64,000 nt of DNA. It comes from Clostridiales bacterium. GTDB lineage: Bacteria; Bacillota; Clostridia; Christensenellales; Pumilibacteraceae. The DNA is taken from the NCBI GenBank assembly GCA_015055625.1, contig SVHU01000011.1, positions 1-64,000 on the forward strand, written 5' to 3'. Below the pieces are notes generated by a model. It was not told where the DNA came from, did not search any database, and saw only the letters and a program-made list of their open reading frames with translations. A program made the position numbers and the translations under genes. This document shows, one piece after another, positions 27,161-36,324 of this stretch (its first letter is position 1; each line of letters starts with the position of its first letter).

Positions 27161-28928
27161 ATTTCAACTCTTTAAGTTGTTGATCAATTTTCCCCATCTG
27201 AACAATGAGAAGGGAATTTTTAGTTGCAGAGTATTCGTCCGCAAGCCTAATTTTTTCTTTAAGCAAATATTTGCTTTTAATTTTGGCTAGACACGCTTTG
27301 TATTTTGCTTCACCATCGCCTACCTTAAACTGATAATTTATAATCTTACTAACGTCGCCGTTTGTAACGTTGTACAATACGGACGGATTAACCTTTTGAC
27401 CAAGCTTAATCTTTTCCACCGCAAAATTATAAACATCTGCTAATGTATTTACGGTAAGATAGGTATAAACGTCATCGTTTAGAGATATGAACGGTTTCCC
27501 AAAAACCCAAGATGCAACGATAAACAACTCCGCCTCATCGAAAGTTTCAGTCTTCTTTTCAGCCTCTTCCGCCATTACCTTTACGTCTTCAGCTCTCTTT
27601 TCCTCAATCTTGCGTTCGGAAAGCCCTATTTGCTGACGCAAAGCATCCATAGAATACCCAGTAATATCGTGGATTACCTTAAGATATTCCTCTTTTTCTA
27701 CGGGGTTTTCCATTTTTGCCACAACCTTTAACGCCTCTACGGTAAACTTGGATTTTCCGTCGGGAGTATTTAGGTCGAAATCGTTTTTAAGCACTTTGAT
27801 CTTAAAAGCAGGTAACGTATCCGCTGTTTTTAGTAACTTTAGATATCCCTCTCTTCCATATTTTTTAATAACGTCGTCAGGATCCATGCCTTCTGGAAGA
27901 GATACGACTTTTATGTTAAGGCCACATTCCGCCAAAATATCAAGACCGCGCATCGTAGCCTTTTGTCCTGCAGAATCACCGTCGTAAGAAATATAAACGT
28001 TTGTCGTATAGTTCTTTATCGCTCTTGCCTGTTGTTGAGTAAGAGCTGTACCCATACTTGCAACCGCAGTATCAAAACCAGCTTGGTGCAACGACATTAC
28101 GTCCATATATCCTTCCGTCATTATAACGTACTTAATATTCTCTTTCTGCTTTTTCTTTTTGAGAAGATTAATGCCGAAAATTATCTTGGACTTGTCAAAA
28201 ACAGGCGTTGCGGAAGTATTGCGGTACTTTACGGGAATATGCGATTGCTTGTCCAAAAGTCGTCCGCCAAAACCTACTATTTCACCAAAATTATTAATAA
28301 TGGGTATGATAAGACGGTTATAAAACACGTCGTAATATCTATCACCCTTTATCTCGGCAATGCCTGCCTCCTTTATATCTGCAAGGCTGTAACCTTTTGC
28401 GGTAAGATAGTTTATCATTTCCTCGCCGTTTTGAGAATAACCAAGACCAAACCTCGTTACGATTTTCGCGTCAAGACCTCTATGTTCGATATATTCTCTA
28501 GCAACGCTCGCCTTGTCCGAAGACAAATTTTCGTGGTAGTGCCTGCCTGCATCTCTTAAAAGAGAAAGCAAGGTTTGCTTCTTTTCCTTGTTTAGCGCAG
28601 GCTTATTATTGTCGCTACGTCTAAACTTAGGGACTTCCATCTTCGCCATTTCAGCAACAATTTTGAGCGCGTCCATAAAATCAATACTCTCGGACTTTTG
28701 AACGAACGTGATAGCGTTTCCGCTTTCTTTACACCCAAAACAATGATAAAACTGTCGCTCTTCGTTTACTGCAAAAGACGGAGTTTTTTCGTGATGAAAA
28801 GGACAGCAACCCCAAAAGGTTTTACCCTTTTTATTAAGGGGAAGATAACGAGAAATAACGTTGACAATGTCAACGCGCGAAAGCACTTTTTCTACAAATT
28901 GAGAAAAATCAACGTTATTTTCTTCCAC
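27138..28928 (-). CDS. dnaG: DNA primase
   Basis: A 596-residue primase that makes RNA primers at the replication fork. The N-terminal zinc-binding domain has CPFHHEKTPSF and FYHCFGC; the TOPRIM catalytic core contains VIMTEGYMDVMSLHQAG and YISYDGDSAGQKA; a C-terminal helicase-binding domain follows. The start is GTG at 28928, supported by AAGGAAGTGA just upstream. It begins the classic dnaG-rpoD macromolecular synthesis operon. Confidence 0.96.
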   Translation of the reverse strand: MEENNVDFSQFVEKVLSRVDIVNVISRYLPLNKKGKTFWGCCPFHHEKTPSFAVNEERQFYHCFGCKESGNAITFVQKSESIDFMDALKIVAEMAKMEVPKFRRSDNNKPALNKEKKQTLLSLLRDAGRHYHENLSSDKASVAREYIEHRGLDAKIVTRFGLGYSQNGEEMINYLTAKGYSLADIKEAGIAEIKGDRYYDVFYNRLIIPIINNFGEIVGFGGRLLDKQSHIPVKYRNTSATPVFDKSKIIFGINLLKKKKQKENIKYVIMTEGYMDVMSLHQAGFDTAVASMGTALTQQQARAIKNYTTNVYISYDGDSAGQKATMRGLDILAECGLNIKVVSLPEGMDPDDVIKKYGREGYLKLLKTADTLPAFKIKVLKNDFDLNTPDGKSKFTVEALKVVAKMENPVEKEEYLKVIHDITGYSMDALRQQIGLSERKIEEKRAEDVKVMAEEAEKKTETFDEAELFIVASWVFGKPFISLNDDVYTYLTVNTLADVYNFAVEKIKLGQKVNPSVLYNVTNGDVSKIINYQFKVGDGEAKYKACLAKIKSKYLLKEKIRLADEYSATKNSLLIVQMGKIDQQLKELKYGGADEF

Positions 28929-28985
28929 TTAAAATCACTTCCTTAACATTTATACCGTAACAATGTTCCGATAAACTGAACGCTG

Positions 28986-29981
28986 TTACAATTTCGACCA
29001 ACTTTTGGGAACTGTAATATCCTCAAAAGTCTTAACCGCGAAAGTATCGCTCATCATAGCTATATAGTCACACACCTTTTGTTCGAGTGTGCTATCCATA
29101 TCGAGGAACTCTCTTGGAATTTTGTCTTTATGATAGTAAAAATATTCGTATAAAAATTTAATCATATCAACGGCTTTACCCTCTTCCGCCTTTGCTTCTG
29201 AAGATACGTAGACGTTTTCAAACATCCACTTTCTCAATCCATTGATTTTTTCCTTAAACTCGTCAGATGGCGATGCTAGATTTTTACCGAATGAATTGCC
29301 GATAAAATCAATTATCATGCTATTAAGGCGTTTTCCTGTTTTTTCGCCGAATGCTTCTCGGTAAATTGCGGGAATATCCTCGTTTTTGATAATGCCACCT
29401 CGAATTGCATCGTCTATGTCGTGATTAATATACGCAATACGGTCGCTCCAAGCAACAACGTGTCCTTCTAGTGTGCAAGCATTTCCTCTACTAGTATGAT
29501 TTAGAATACCGTCGCGTACTTCGTACGTTAAGTTCATTCCCTTGCCTTCGTACTCTAAAAAATCCACTACACGCAAAGACTGTTCGTTATGCTCAAAATG
29601 CGTAAAGCAGTTAAGCGCTCTTTCTCCTGCGTGACCGTAAGGGGTATGCCCTAAATCGTGTCCCAAACTTATCGCCTCAATTAGATCTTCGTTAAGTCTT
29701 AAAGCTCTTCCGATAGAACGCGCTATTTGACTAACTTCCAACGTATGCGTAAGCCTGGTGCGGTAATGATCACCCTCGGGAGCTAGAAAAACTTGAGTTT
29801 TATGCTTAAGTCGTCTGAACGCCTTACAGTGTATAATCCTATCCCTATCGCGCGCGTACTCGCTACGCGTAGGATGCGGTTCTAAAGGCTCTTTCCTACC
29901 TCTACTCAAAACTGTTTTTTGAGCAAACGGCGAAAGATATTTATCTTCGATTTCATAAGTAAGAGCAGTATAATCTATCAT
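28986..29981 (-). CDS. Deoxyguanosinetriphosphate triphosphohydrolase-like HD protein
   Basis: A 331-residue HD-domain phosphohydrolase of the dGTPase family, removing triphosphate from dNTPs. Motifs: FRRLKHKTQVF, YRTRLTHTLEVSQIA (first metal His), LGHDLGHTPYGHAGE (HD pair) and the later SDRIAYINHDIDD. Length matches the shorter Gram-positive type. It lies 57 bases upstream of dnaG in the same direction, a common pairing, so it may head the operon. GGAGG precedes the ATG. Confidence 0.92.
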   Translation of the reverse strand: MIDYTALTYEIEDKYLSPFAQKTVLSRGRKEPLEPHPTRSEYARDRDRIIHCKAFRRLKHKTQVFLAPEGDHYRTRLTHTLEVSQIARSIGRALRLNEDLIEAISLGHDLGHTPYGHAGERALNCFTHFEHNEQSLRVVDFLEYEGKGMNLTYEVRDGILNHTSRGNACTLEGHVVAWSDRIAYINHDIDDAIRGGIIKNEDIPAIYREAFGEKTGKRLNSMIIDFIGNSFGKNLASPSDEFKEKINGLRKWMFENVYVSSEAKAEEGKAVDMIKFLYEYFYYHKDKIPREFLDMDSTLEQKVCDYIAMMSDTFAVKTFEDITVPKSWSKL

Positions 29982-30118
29982 CGCAAAACCTCCGATATAG
30001 CGAAATTTTACCTTAAATTTTTATACGCAAATATATGCATTTTACACCCAAAAGTCGCATACGTATACGCGATTTGAGGACAAAAACGCACCATAACTAA
30101 CCGTTTTATAAGCCACCA

Positions 30119-30149
30119 CAAGGACGGAAGCAAAACTGCTCCGTCCTTG
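30119..30149 (-). terminator. Strong hairpin after ppdK
   Basis: Near-perfect stem of about 9-12 bp (caaggacgg/ccgtccttg plus agc/gct). The minus-strand tail has no U-run, so it may be an RNA 3'-end stabiliser rather than a classical terminator. Confidence 0.5.
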
Positions 30150-30169
30150 CAGATAGTTATAAACTGTTA

Positions 30170-32812
30170 TTATTTACGAGGATTCTTGATGTTTGCCTGA
30201 GCTGCAGCAAGACGTGCGATGGGCACTCTGAAAGGCGAGCAGGAAACATAAGTAAGTCCGATATCGTGGCAGAACTCTACGGTTACAGGGTCACCACCGT
30301 GCTCTCCGCAAATTCCAAGCTTGATGTCAGGACGAACTTCTTTACCAAGAGCGATAGCCATCTTCATGAGCTTACCAACACCGTTCTGGTCAACAGACTT
30401 GAAGGGATCCTGTTCGTAAATCTTCTTCATATAGTACTCATTAAGGAACTTACCAGCGTCATCTCTAGAGAAACCAAAGGTCATCTGAGTAAGGTCGTTA
30501 GTACCGAAGGAGAAGAATTCAGCTTCCTTAGCGATTTCGTCAGCTGTAAGAGCAGCTCTGGGGATCTCGATCATGGTACCAACTTTATAGTGAAGGTCAG
30601 TACCGCTTGCAGCAATAGCTTCGTCAGCAGTCTTAACAACTACGCTCTTAACGTATGCAAGCTCTTTGATTTCGCCTACAAGAGGAATCATGATTTCGGG
30701 AACGATGTTCCAATCGGGATGAGCCTTCTTAACGTTGAGCGCTGCGCCAATAACAGCCTTAGTCTGCATTACTGCAATTTCGGGATAGGTTACAGCAAGA
30801 CGGCAACCACGGTGTCCCATCATGGGGTTGAACTCGTGAAGTCCTGCGATAACTTCCTTAACCTTTTCAACGGTAATATTCATATCTGCTGCAAGAGCCT
30901 TGATGTCTTCTTCAGCAGTGGGAACGAACTCATGAAGAGGGGGATCAAGGAATCTGATGGTTACAGGATATCCTTCCAAAGCTTCATACAAAGCTTCAAA
31001 GTCGCCCTGTTGCATGGGAAGAAGTTTTGCAAGTGCAACTTCTCTCTGCTCAACAGTATCAGAAAGGATCATTTCTCTCATAGCTGCAATTCTGTCAGCG
31101 TCGAAGAACATGTGCTCGGTACGGCAAAGACCAATACCTTCTGCGCCAAGCTCTTTAGCTTTCTTAGCATCGCGAGGAGTATCAGCGTTGGTTCTAACCT
31201 GAAGCTTTCTGAACTTGTCAGCCCAGCCCATAATTCTACCGAACTCACCTGCGATCTGCGCGTCAACTGTGGGGATAGCTTCGCCGTAGATGTTACCGGT
31301 AGATCCGTCGATAGAAATAACGTCGCCTTCTACGTAAGTCTTTCCGCCAAGAGTAAACTTCTTGTTTTCTTCGTCCATCTTAATGTCGCCACAACCGGAA
31401 ACACAGCAGGTTCCCATACCACGTGCAACAACCGCTGCGTGAGAGGTCATACCGCCACGTACGGTAAGGATACCCTGAGAAGCCTTCATACCGGTGATAT
31501 CTTCGGGAGAAGTTTCAAGACGAACAAGGATAACTTTCTTACCTGCGTTCTTCCAAGCTTCTGCATCGTCAGCAGTAAATACTACCTGACCGCAAGCAGC
31601 TCCGGGAGAAGCGCCAAGACCTTTACCGATAGGAGTAGCCTTCTTAAGAGCCTTAGCATCAAACTGGGGATGAAGAAGAGTATCGAGGTTTCTAGGATCA
31701 ATCATAAGAACAGCCTCTTCCTCGGTTCTCATGCCTTCGTCAACAAGGTCGCAAGCGATCTTGAGCGCAGCCTGAGCGGTTCTCTTACCGTTTCTGGTCT
31801 GAAGCATATAGAGTTTGCCGTTTTCTACGGTAAATTCCATATCCTGCATATCTCTGTAATGATTTTCGAGGTTCTTGCAAACTGCCTGGAACTGAGCGTA
31901 TGCATCGGGGAACTTTTCAGCCATCTGAGCGATAGGCATGGGAGTTCTAACGCCTGCAACTACGTCTTCACCCTGTGCGTTTACAAGGAATTCACCCATA
32001 AGCTTCTTCTCGCCGGTAGCGGGATCTCTGGTGAATGCAACACCTGTTCCGGAATTGTCGTTAAGGTTTCCGAATACCATGGGCATTACGTTTACTGCAG
32101 TACCCCAGGAGTAGGGAATGTCGTTGTCACGACGGTAAACGTTCGCTCTGGGGTTATCCCAAGAACGGAATACTGCCTTGATTGCTTCATAAAGCTGTAC
32201 TTTGGGATCGGAGGGGAAGTCGTTACCAATCTTAGCCTTGTACTCAGCCTTGAACTGATTAGCAAGCTCTTTAAGATCTTCAGCGGTAAGCTCTACGTCG
32301 TAGGTTACGCCCTTCTCTTCCTTCATTTTGTCGATAAGTTCTTCGAAATACTTCTTACCAACTTCCATAACAACGTCAGAGAACATCTGGATGAATCTTC
32401 TGTAAGAATCGTATACGAATCTTGCAAACTTAGGATCGGGATTTCCCTTAATCATACCCTCTACAACTTCGTCGTTAAGACCAAGGTTGAGAATGGTATC
32501 CATCATACCGGGCATGGATGCACGAGCTCCGGAACGTACGGAAACGAGAAGAGGATTGGTGGTATCGCCAAACTTCTTGCCGTTGATTTCTTCCATCTTT
32601 GCAACGTATTCCATGATTTCAGCTTCGATGTCAGCGTTGATCATCTTTCCGTCGTCATAGTACTTGGTGCAGGCTTCGGTAGTAATGGTGAATCCCTGGG
32701 GAACGGGAAGACCGATGTTGGTCATTTCTGCAAGGTTTGCACCTTTTCCGCCGAGAAGTTCACGCATGTTAGCGTTGCCTTCGGTAAACAAATAAACATA
32801 CTTGTGTGCCAT
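30170..32812 (-). CDS. ppdK: Pyruvate, phosphate dikinase
   Basis: An 880-residue enzyme interconverting pyruvate + ATP + Pi with PEP + AMP + PPi, common in anaerobes for PPi-linked glycolysis. An N-terminal ATP-grasp domain starts GGKGANLAEM and has SVRSGARASMPGMMDT; the phospho-His swivelling domain has GGMTSHAAVVARGMG; the C-terminal PEP/pyruvate barrel ends GICGEHGGDP..., SCSPFRVPIARLAAAQ. The start MAHKYVYLF at 32812 is chosen because AAGGAG lies upstream; a 25-residue extension is not family-like. Its own promoter is at 32893-32921. Confidence 0.97.
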   Translation of the reverse strand: MAHKYVYLFTEGNANMRELLGGKGANLAEMTNIGLPVPQGFTITTEACTKYYDDGKMINADIEAEIMEYVAKMEEINGKKFGDTTNPLLVSVRSGARASMPGMMDTILNLGLNDEVVEGMIKGNPDPKFARFVYDSYRRFIQMFSDVVMEVGKKYFEELIDKMKEEKGVTYDVELTAEDLKELANQFKAEYKAKIGNDFPSDPKVQLYEAIKAVFRSWDNPRANVYRRDNDIPYSWGTAVNVMPMVFGNLNDNSGTGVAFTRDPATGEKKLMGEFLVNAQGEDVVAGVRTPMPIAQMAEKFPDAYAQFQAVCKNLENHYRDMQDMEFTVENGKLYMLQTRNGKRTAQAALKIACDLVDEGMRTEEEAVLMIDPRNLDTLLHPQFDAKALKKATPIGKGLGASPGAACGQVVFTADDAEAWKNAGKKVILVRLETSPEDITGMKASQGILTVRGGMTSHAAVVARGMGTCCVSGCGDIKMDEENKKFTLGGKTYVEGDVISIDGSTGNIYGEAIPTVDAQIAGEFGRIMGWADKFRKLQVRTNADTPRDAKKAKELGAEGIGLCRTEHMFFDADRIAAMREMILSDTVEQREVALAKLLPMQQGDFEALYEALEGYPVTIRFLDPPLHEFVPTAEEDIKALAADMNITVEKVKEVIAGLHEFNPMMGHRGCRLAVTYPEIAVMQTKAVIGAALNVKKAHPDWNIVPEIMIPLVGEIKELAYVKSVVVKTADEAIAASGTDLHYKVGTMIEIPRAALTADEIAKEAEFFSFGTNDLTQMTFGFSRDDAGKFLNEYYMKKIYEQDPFKSVDQNGVGKLMKMAIALGKEVRPDIKLGICGEHGGDPVTVEFCHDIGLTYVSCSPFRVPIARLAAAQANIKNPRK

Positions 32813-32892
32813 ATTTATTTTAACTCCTTTGAAAAAATTTTCATAACTTTTGGGTGCAACCGAAAAATATTTTCCGATCCACACCATTTGTT

Positions 32893-32921
32893 ATTATACC
32901 ACAAGGTTTTTTTGATTGCAA
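32893..32921 (-). promoter_or_regulatory. Promoter of ppdK
   Basis: TTGCAA (32916-32921), 17-base spacer, extended -10 TGgTATAAT (hexamer 32893-32898). The rest of the 397-base gap to the next gene is AT-rich with a CATGTGTGCACATG palindrome near 33058-33071 and no gene. Confidence 0.65.
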
Positions 32922-33099
32922 GTAAAAACGAGCAACTTGTTTAAGATTTTGTATAGAAAAATTCATTTTTTATAATTTTCTAACATATTTATAATATTTT
33001 AACATAATATAAGTGTTTTGCGCTCACGCATGTTCGAACTTGTATTTGATTATATGCGCATGTGTGCACATGTACAAATGTACAAATTTTGCTCAACAA

Positions 33100-33176
33100 A
33101 AAACTCCACCGCCATATTTGAAATACACCTCCTAAAAAGAATCTAAATTTTAAGGATTATTTCAATAGCGATGGAA
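33100..33176 (-). terminator. Large-loop inverted repeat after M20 peptidase gene
   Basis: Imperfect inverted repeat of about 18 bp (33105-33125 against 33158-33175) around a 32-base loop; the minus-strand tail is GAGTTTTTTGTT. It is likely to be a terminator, unusual for the long loop. Confidence 0.5.
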
Positions 33177-33209
33177 TTTTATATTTTATGATAATTTCAA
33201 CTAAAAAAT

Positions 33210-34658
33210 TTAGAGCTTAGAAGCAAGACGGGTAAAGAACTCCGTTGCTCTTACTATGCTTTCTATTCTGATTTTTTCGTCGTTGCCGTGGATTGTGCCA
33301 CGCTCTTCTTTTGTTAGATCCATTGCGGAAAATCTATATACCTTATCGGTAATTCTTCCGTAATGTCTACAATCCGAACACTGAACCATAAGGTACGGTG
33401 AAACGATAGCATCACGCCAAGTAGAAGCAACAGCTGACGCCACCTTTTTATACGCCTCGCAGTCCACACTCGAAATGCGAGAAGGATTCATTCCGCTTAT
33501 TTTACTTACCTTAATTCCCTCGTCATTCGCCTTTTTACGAATTTCTTCTAGCGCACTATCCATTGTATCTCCCTCGATAAGACGAAGGTTTGCACGCATA
33601 GAAGCTACGGGAGGAAGCACGTTAATACCCTTGCTTCCACTCATTTGCGTAAACGCAACGGTAGTACGCATAAGCGCGTTTATCTCTCCACCGCTTTTTT
33701 TACACAAGAGGTTCAAAGCTCCCTTAAAAAGCCAGAGGTTTGCAAAAATCATTCTGAACAAAAAGGACGAACGTCTGCCTAAAGTATCGAACATCTCGCT
33801 TGCAGGCTTGGTAATACGGAAAGTAAAAGGCTTATTTTCGATGTTAAGACAAGCCTTGGAAAGTCTACCGATAGAGGTATGCGGAGGAGGCGCAGATGCG
33901 TGTCCGCCTGCCGTGTCTATCGTAAGGTCCACGTTAAGCATACCCTTTTCCGCAATTCCTATAAGACCGCATGGCTGTTTAACGCCTGGGAAAACGTTGG
34001 TAACAACTCCGCCACCCTCGTCTACAACAAGCGCAGGAGTAATTTCGTTTTCTTCAAAATAATCAACCACGGAAGAAGCGCCCGTACCGTTTACTTCTTC
34101 ATCTCCGCCAAAAGCCAGATACACGTCGTTTTGAGGAACAAAACCCGACTTTATCAAGCTTTCGACAGCGTTCATAATTCCGTTTAGAGTAACCTTGGTA
34201 TCAAGCGTTCCTCTACCCCACATCACACCGTCTTCGATAATAGCGTCAAAGGCAGGCTTGCTCCATTTTTCTTCCTCGACAGGCACTACGTCATAGTGAG
34301 CCATAAGCACAGAGGGAGAAGAGGACGATTTTCCTTTCCACCTAAAAACTATCGCCCTACCCTTCACGTCCACTCTCTCACAAGTGGAAGTAACGTAAGG
34401 GAAAAGAGTGGGAAGAAGAAAATCAAACCTTTCAAATTCCTGCGCATCTTCCTTACTTTTGTCAACGTAAGACACGGTTCTACACTTGACCATTTCACCC
34501 AAAGTTTTTATAGTACGCTCTTCATCGACAACACATTCGCTATCGTCTTTTGCAATTTCCGCCTTAGGCTTAAAGAGCGCCGTTCTTATTAATACTACGG
34601 CGATAAGCAACAGTAAAACCGCGCCTACGCCTATCAATACAAAATGCCACCACGCCAT
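33210..34658 (-). CDS. Membrane-tethered M20 family metallopeptidase
   Basis: A 482-residue M20 peptidase (carboxypeptidase/PM20D1-like branch). An N-terminal helix (residues about 4-26) tethers it to the membrane. Metal-site motifs: LMAHYDVVPV near 120, WGRGTLDTK (bridging Asp), GGDEEVNGTG (catalytic Glu and ligand), VDEGGG and a late HGNDEKIR His. The dimerisation domain lies between. It cleaves small peptides or N-acyl amino acids. It follows two membrane-protein genes in the same orientation (73-base gap), suggesting uptake followed by hydrolysis, or hydrolysis coupled to transport (inference). Confidence 0.88.
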   Translation of the reverse strand: MAWWHFVLIGVGAVLLLLIAVVLIRTALFKPKAEIAKDDSECVVDEERTIKTLGEMVKCRTVSYVDKSKEDAQEFERFDFLLPTLFPYVTSTCERVDVKGRAIVFRWKGKSSSSPSVLMAHYDVVPVEEEKWSKPAFDAIIEDGVMWGRGTLDTKVTLNGIMNAVESLIKSGFVPQNDVYLAFGGDEEVNGTGASSVVDYFEENEITPALVVDEGGGVVTNVFPGVKQPCGLIGIAEKGMLNVDLTIDTAGGHASAPPPHTSIGRLSKACLNIENKPFTFRITKPASEMFDTLGRRSSFLFRMIFANLWLFKGALNLLCKKSGGEINALMRTTVAFTQMSGSKGINVLPPVASMRANLRLIEGDTMDSALEEIRKKANDEGIKVSKISGMNPSRISSVDCEAYKKVASAVASTWRDAIVSPYLMVQCSDCRHYGRITDKVYRFSAMDLTKEERGTIHGNDEKIRIESIVRATEFFTRLASKL

Positions 34659-34731
34659 AAAATTTATATCTCCGTTAAAACGTTTTTTTATTTAAGTTGT
34701 ATGATTTTTAGTAATACGTATTGCTTTTTTC

Positions 34732-35424
34732 TTAACCAAGAAAGCCTTTTTTATAAAGAATACGCGCACTAATAATCGTAAAGATTGCCGATACGGGAAC
34801 CATAATTCCCACGCTATCACCAAGACCTGGAATTGCAATAAAAAGTATCAACATTAACACGATAGGCGCAATTGCAATCTTCCAGTTTTTACTTACAAAA
34901 ACCACGCCAAGACCGCCGAAAAGCGCGGGGATAAGTTGAGCAAAAGCTGGCTCTAAAACAGGATTGTTTGTGAGCATCGTAGAAAGGTCGGTAACCGACA
35001 TAAGGAGCACGCCCAGCGCAACTATAATTGTAGTTACAATACTAGATACAGCGATAGAAATAGTAGAAACTACGTCGCCCTCTTCGCTAGATGCATCGTA
35101 CCCAGACTGCTCTAAAGCATTTAGCGCGCAAGGCAATTTTAGATTAGATATATTTCCGGTAACAAATGACAAATACGTTCCACCCGTGCCAAGCATGGGG
35201 ATATAAGTAAACACTTCTACAACGCCTACTGCGATATACATAGGCGCGGTAGCGATAAGACCTGCGCCCAAAAGCGCCCAATCAGGCCATACCTGATAAA
35301 TAAAACAACATAGAACGGGGGCAAGCAACAAAATTGCGGTTATGCTTAAATTCCAAATATTTCCATAAAAATAAACGGAATCTCTATACGTCATAACTTT
35401 AGAATAAGATCTTTTATCTTCCAT
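34732..35424 (-). CDS. Polytopic membrane protein, partner of DUF5058-like protein
   Basis: A 230-residue membrane protein with about six hydrophobic segments and no recognised catalytic motif. A short acidic loop (GYDASSEEGDV) follows a Gly-rich membrane stretch (LGTGGTYLSF). AAGGAGG precedes the ATG. It is 12 bases from the upstream DUF5058-like gene and runs into the M20 peptidase, so the three likely act together. Probably half of a two-subunit permease (inference). Confidence 0.7.
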   Translation of the reverse strand: MEDKRSYSKVMTYRDSVYFYGNIWNLSITAILLLAPVLCCFIYQVWPDWALLGAGLIATAPMYIAVGVVEVFTYIPMLGTGGTYLSFVTGNISNLKLPCALNALEQSGYDASSEEGDVVSTISIAVSSIVTTIIVALGVLLMSVTDLSTMLTNNPVLEPAFAQLIPALFGGLGVVFVSKNWKIAIAPIVLMLILFIAIPGLGDSVGIMVPVSAIFTIISARILYKKGFLG

Positions 35425-35436
35425 ATTCCGCCTCCT

Positions 35437-36201
35437 TTACGCAGTAACGGGCGTAGCGCCCAACCACATAGTAAGAGGCACAGCGACAACCATACCCACT
35501 ATCATGGAAATAGGCAACGCGTAATCCGCAAGCCAGGTAATCTTTTTGAATTTTTTAACAACAAGACCGCAAAGCGCCATAGTGATTGCAGATGAAAGCA
35601 TTACGAGTACGGGAACAAGTCCGTACGTTTTACCCTCAAAAATCACTCTGAAATCACAGAACACAAAGCCTAAAAATGCAGAAATCATACCGATAAACAT
35701 TGCATTTACAAATGTATCTGACCATTTTTTATCCTTGTTTTCCATTTTGAGTATTCCGCCCTGCACCTTTTTACACACAATACACACAAGCCAGATACCC
35801 ACCATTATGCTTATTGTCATAACAAAGAAAATCGTAACAAACTGCTGAGCGGTAAGATCTCCAAACTTGAGTGAACCAATAGATTCTCTAATTGACGAAA
35901 GCACGTTGTTTGCGGCAATCGTTTCGTACGATAGCGAGCCGATAACCGACAAACGAAGCCACGGCAACGGTAATCCTAACGTATACGACAACGCTACAAG
36001 TCCGATAAGTATCGAAACTGCGGGCGCAATAGTAAATATTGCACTGCTTATTACTGTTTTTCTAATCTTTTTCTGGTCCATTTTAAGCTGTTTGCTTCGT
36101 CTTAGCGCTCTTACCAAAAAGAACACGGACTGTCCTAATACGGCAAGAATTATCACGCCAAAAATTATAAACAGCACGGGACTGTTTGCGGAAAATTCCA
36201 T
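35437..36201 (-). CDS. DUF5058-like membrane protein, putative permease subunit
   Basis: A 254-residue membrane protein with about seven hydrophobic segments, beginning MEFSANSPVLFIIFGVIILAV and carrying the cytoplasmic Lys/Arg-rich stretch RRSKQLKMDQKKIRK. The opening and layout fit what I remember of DUF5058, an uncharacterised family often beside peptidase genes. GGAG sits 6 bases from ATG. First gene of a three-gene unit with the next membrane protein and the M20 peptidase. Substrate unknown; amino acids or short peptides are the obvious guess. Confidence 0.65.
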   Translation of the reverse strand: MEFSANSPVLFIIFGVIILAVLGQSVFFLVRALRRSKQLKMDQKKIRKTVISSAIFTIAPAVSILIGLVALSYTLGLPLPWLRLSVIGSLSYETIAANNVLSSIRESIGSLKFGDLTAQQFVTIFFVMTISIMVGIWLVCIVCKKVQGGILKMENKDKKWSDTFVNAMFIGMISAFLGFVFCDFRVIFEGKTYGLVPVLVMLSSAITMALCGLVVKKFKKITWLADYALPISMIVGMVVAVPLTMWLGATPVTA

Positions 36202-36282
36202 ATTTTTCTCCTATATAATAATTATTTTTGTCATAAAAAACATATAACGTATGTACAATTTTGCGACATCATAATGAAAAGC

Positions 36283-36312
36283 AAAACAAAAGACGCAAGT
36301 ATTCCTCGCGCC
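36283..36312 (-). terminator. Terminator of pfkA
   Basis: Eight-pair stem gacgcaag/ctcgcgcc allowing G-U pairs; the minus-strand tail is TTTTGTTTTGC. Confidence 0.65.
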
Positions 36313-36324
36313 TTTTTTCGTTTC

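Noticed and set aside
30266-32944. 892-codon open frame antisense to ppdK
   Set aside because: The opposite strand is a full, motif-complete PPDK; the antisense frame is a by-product of its codon use and has no ribosome site or recognisable domain.
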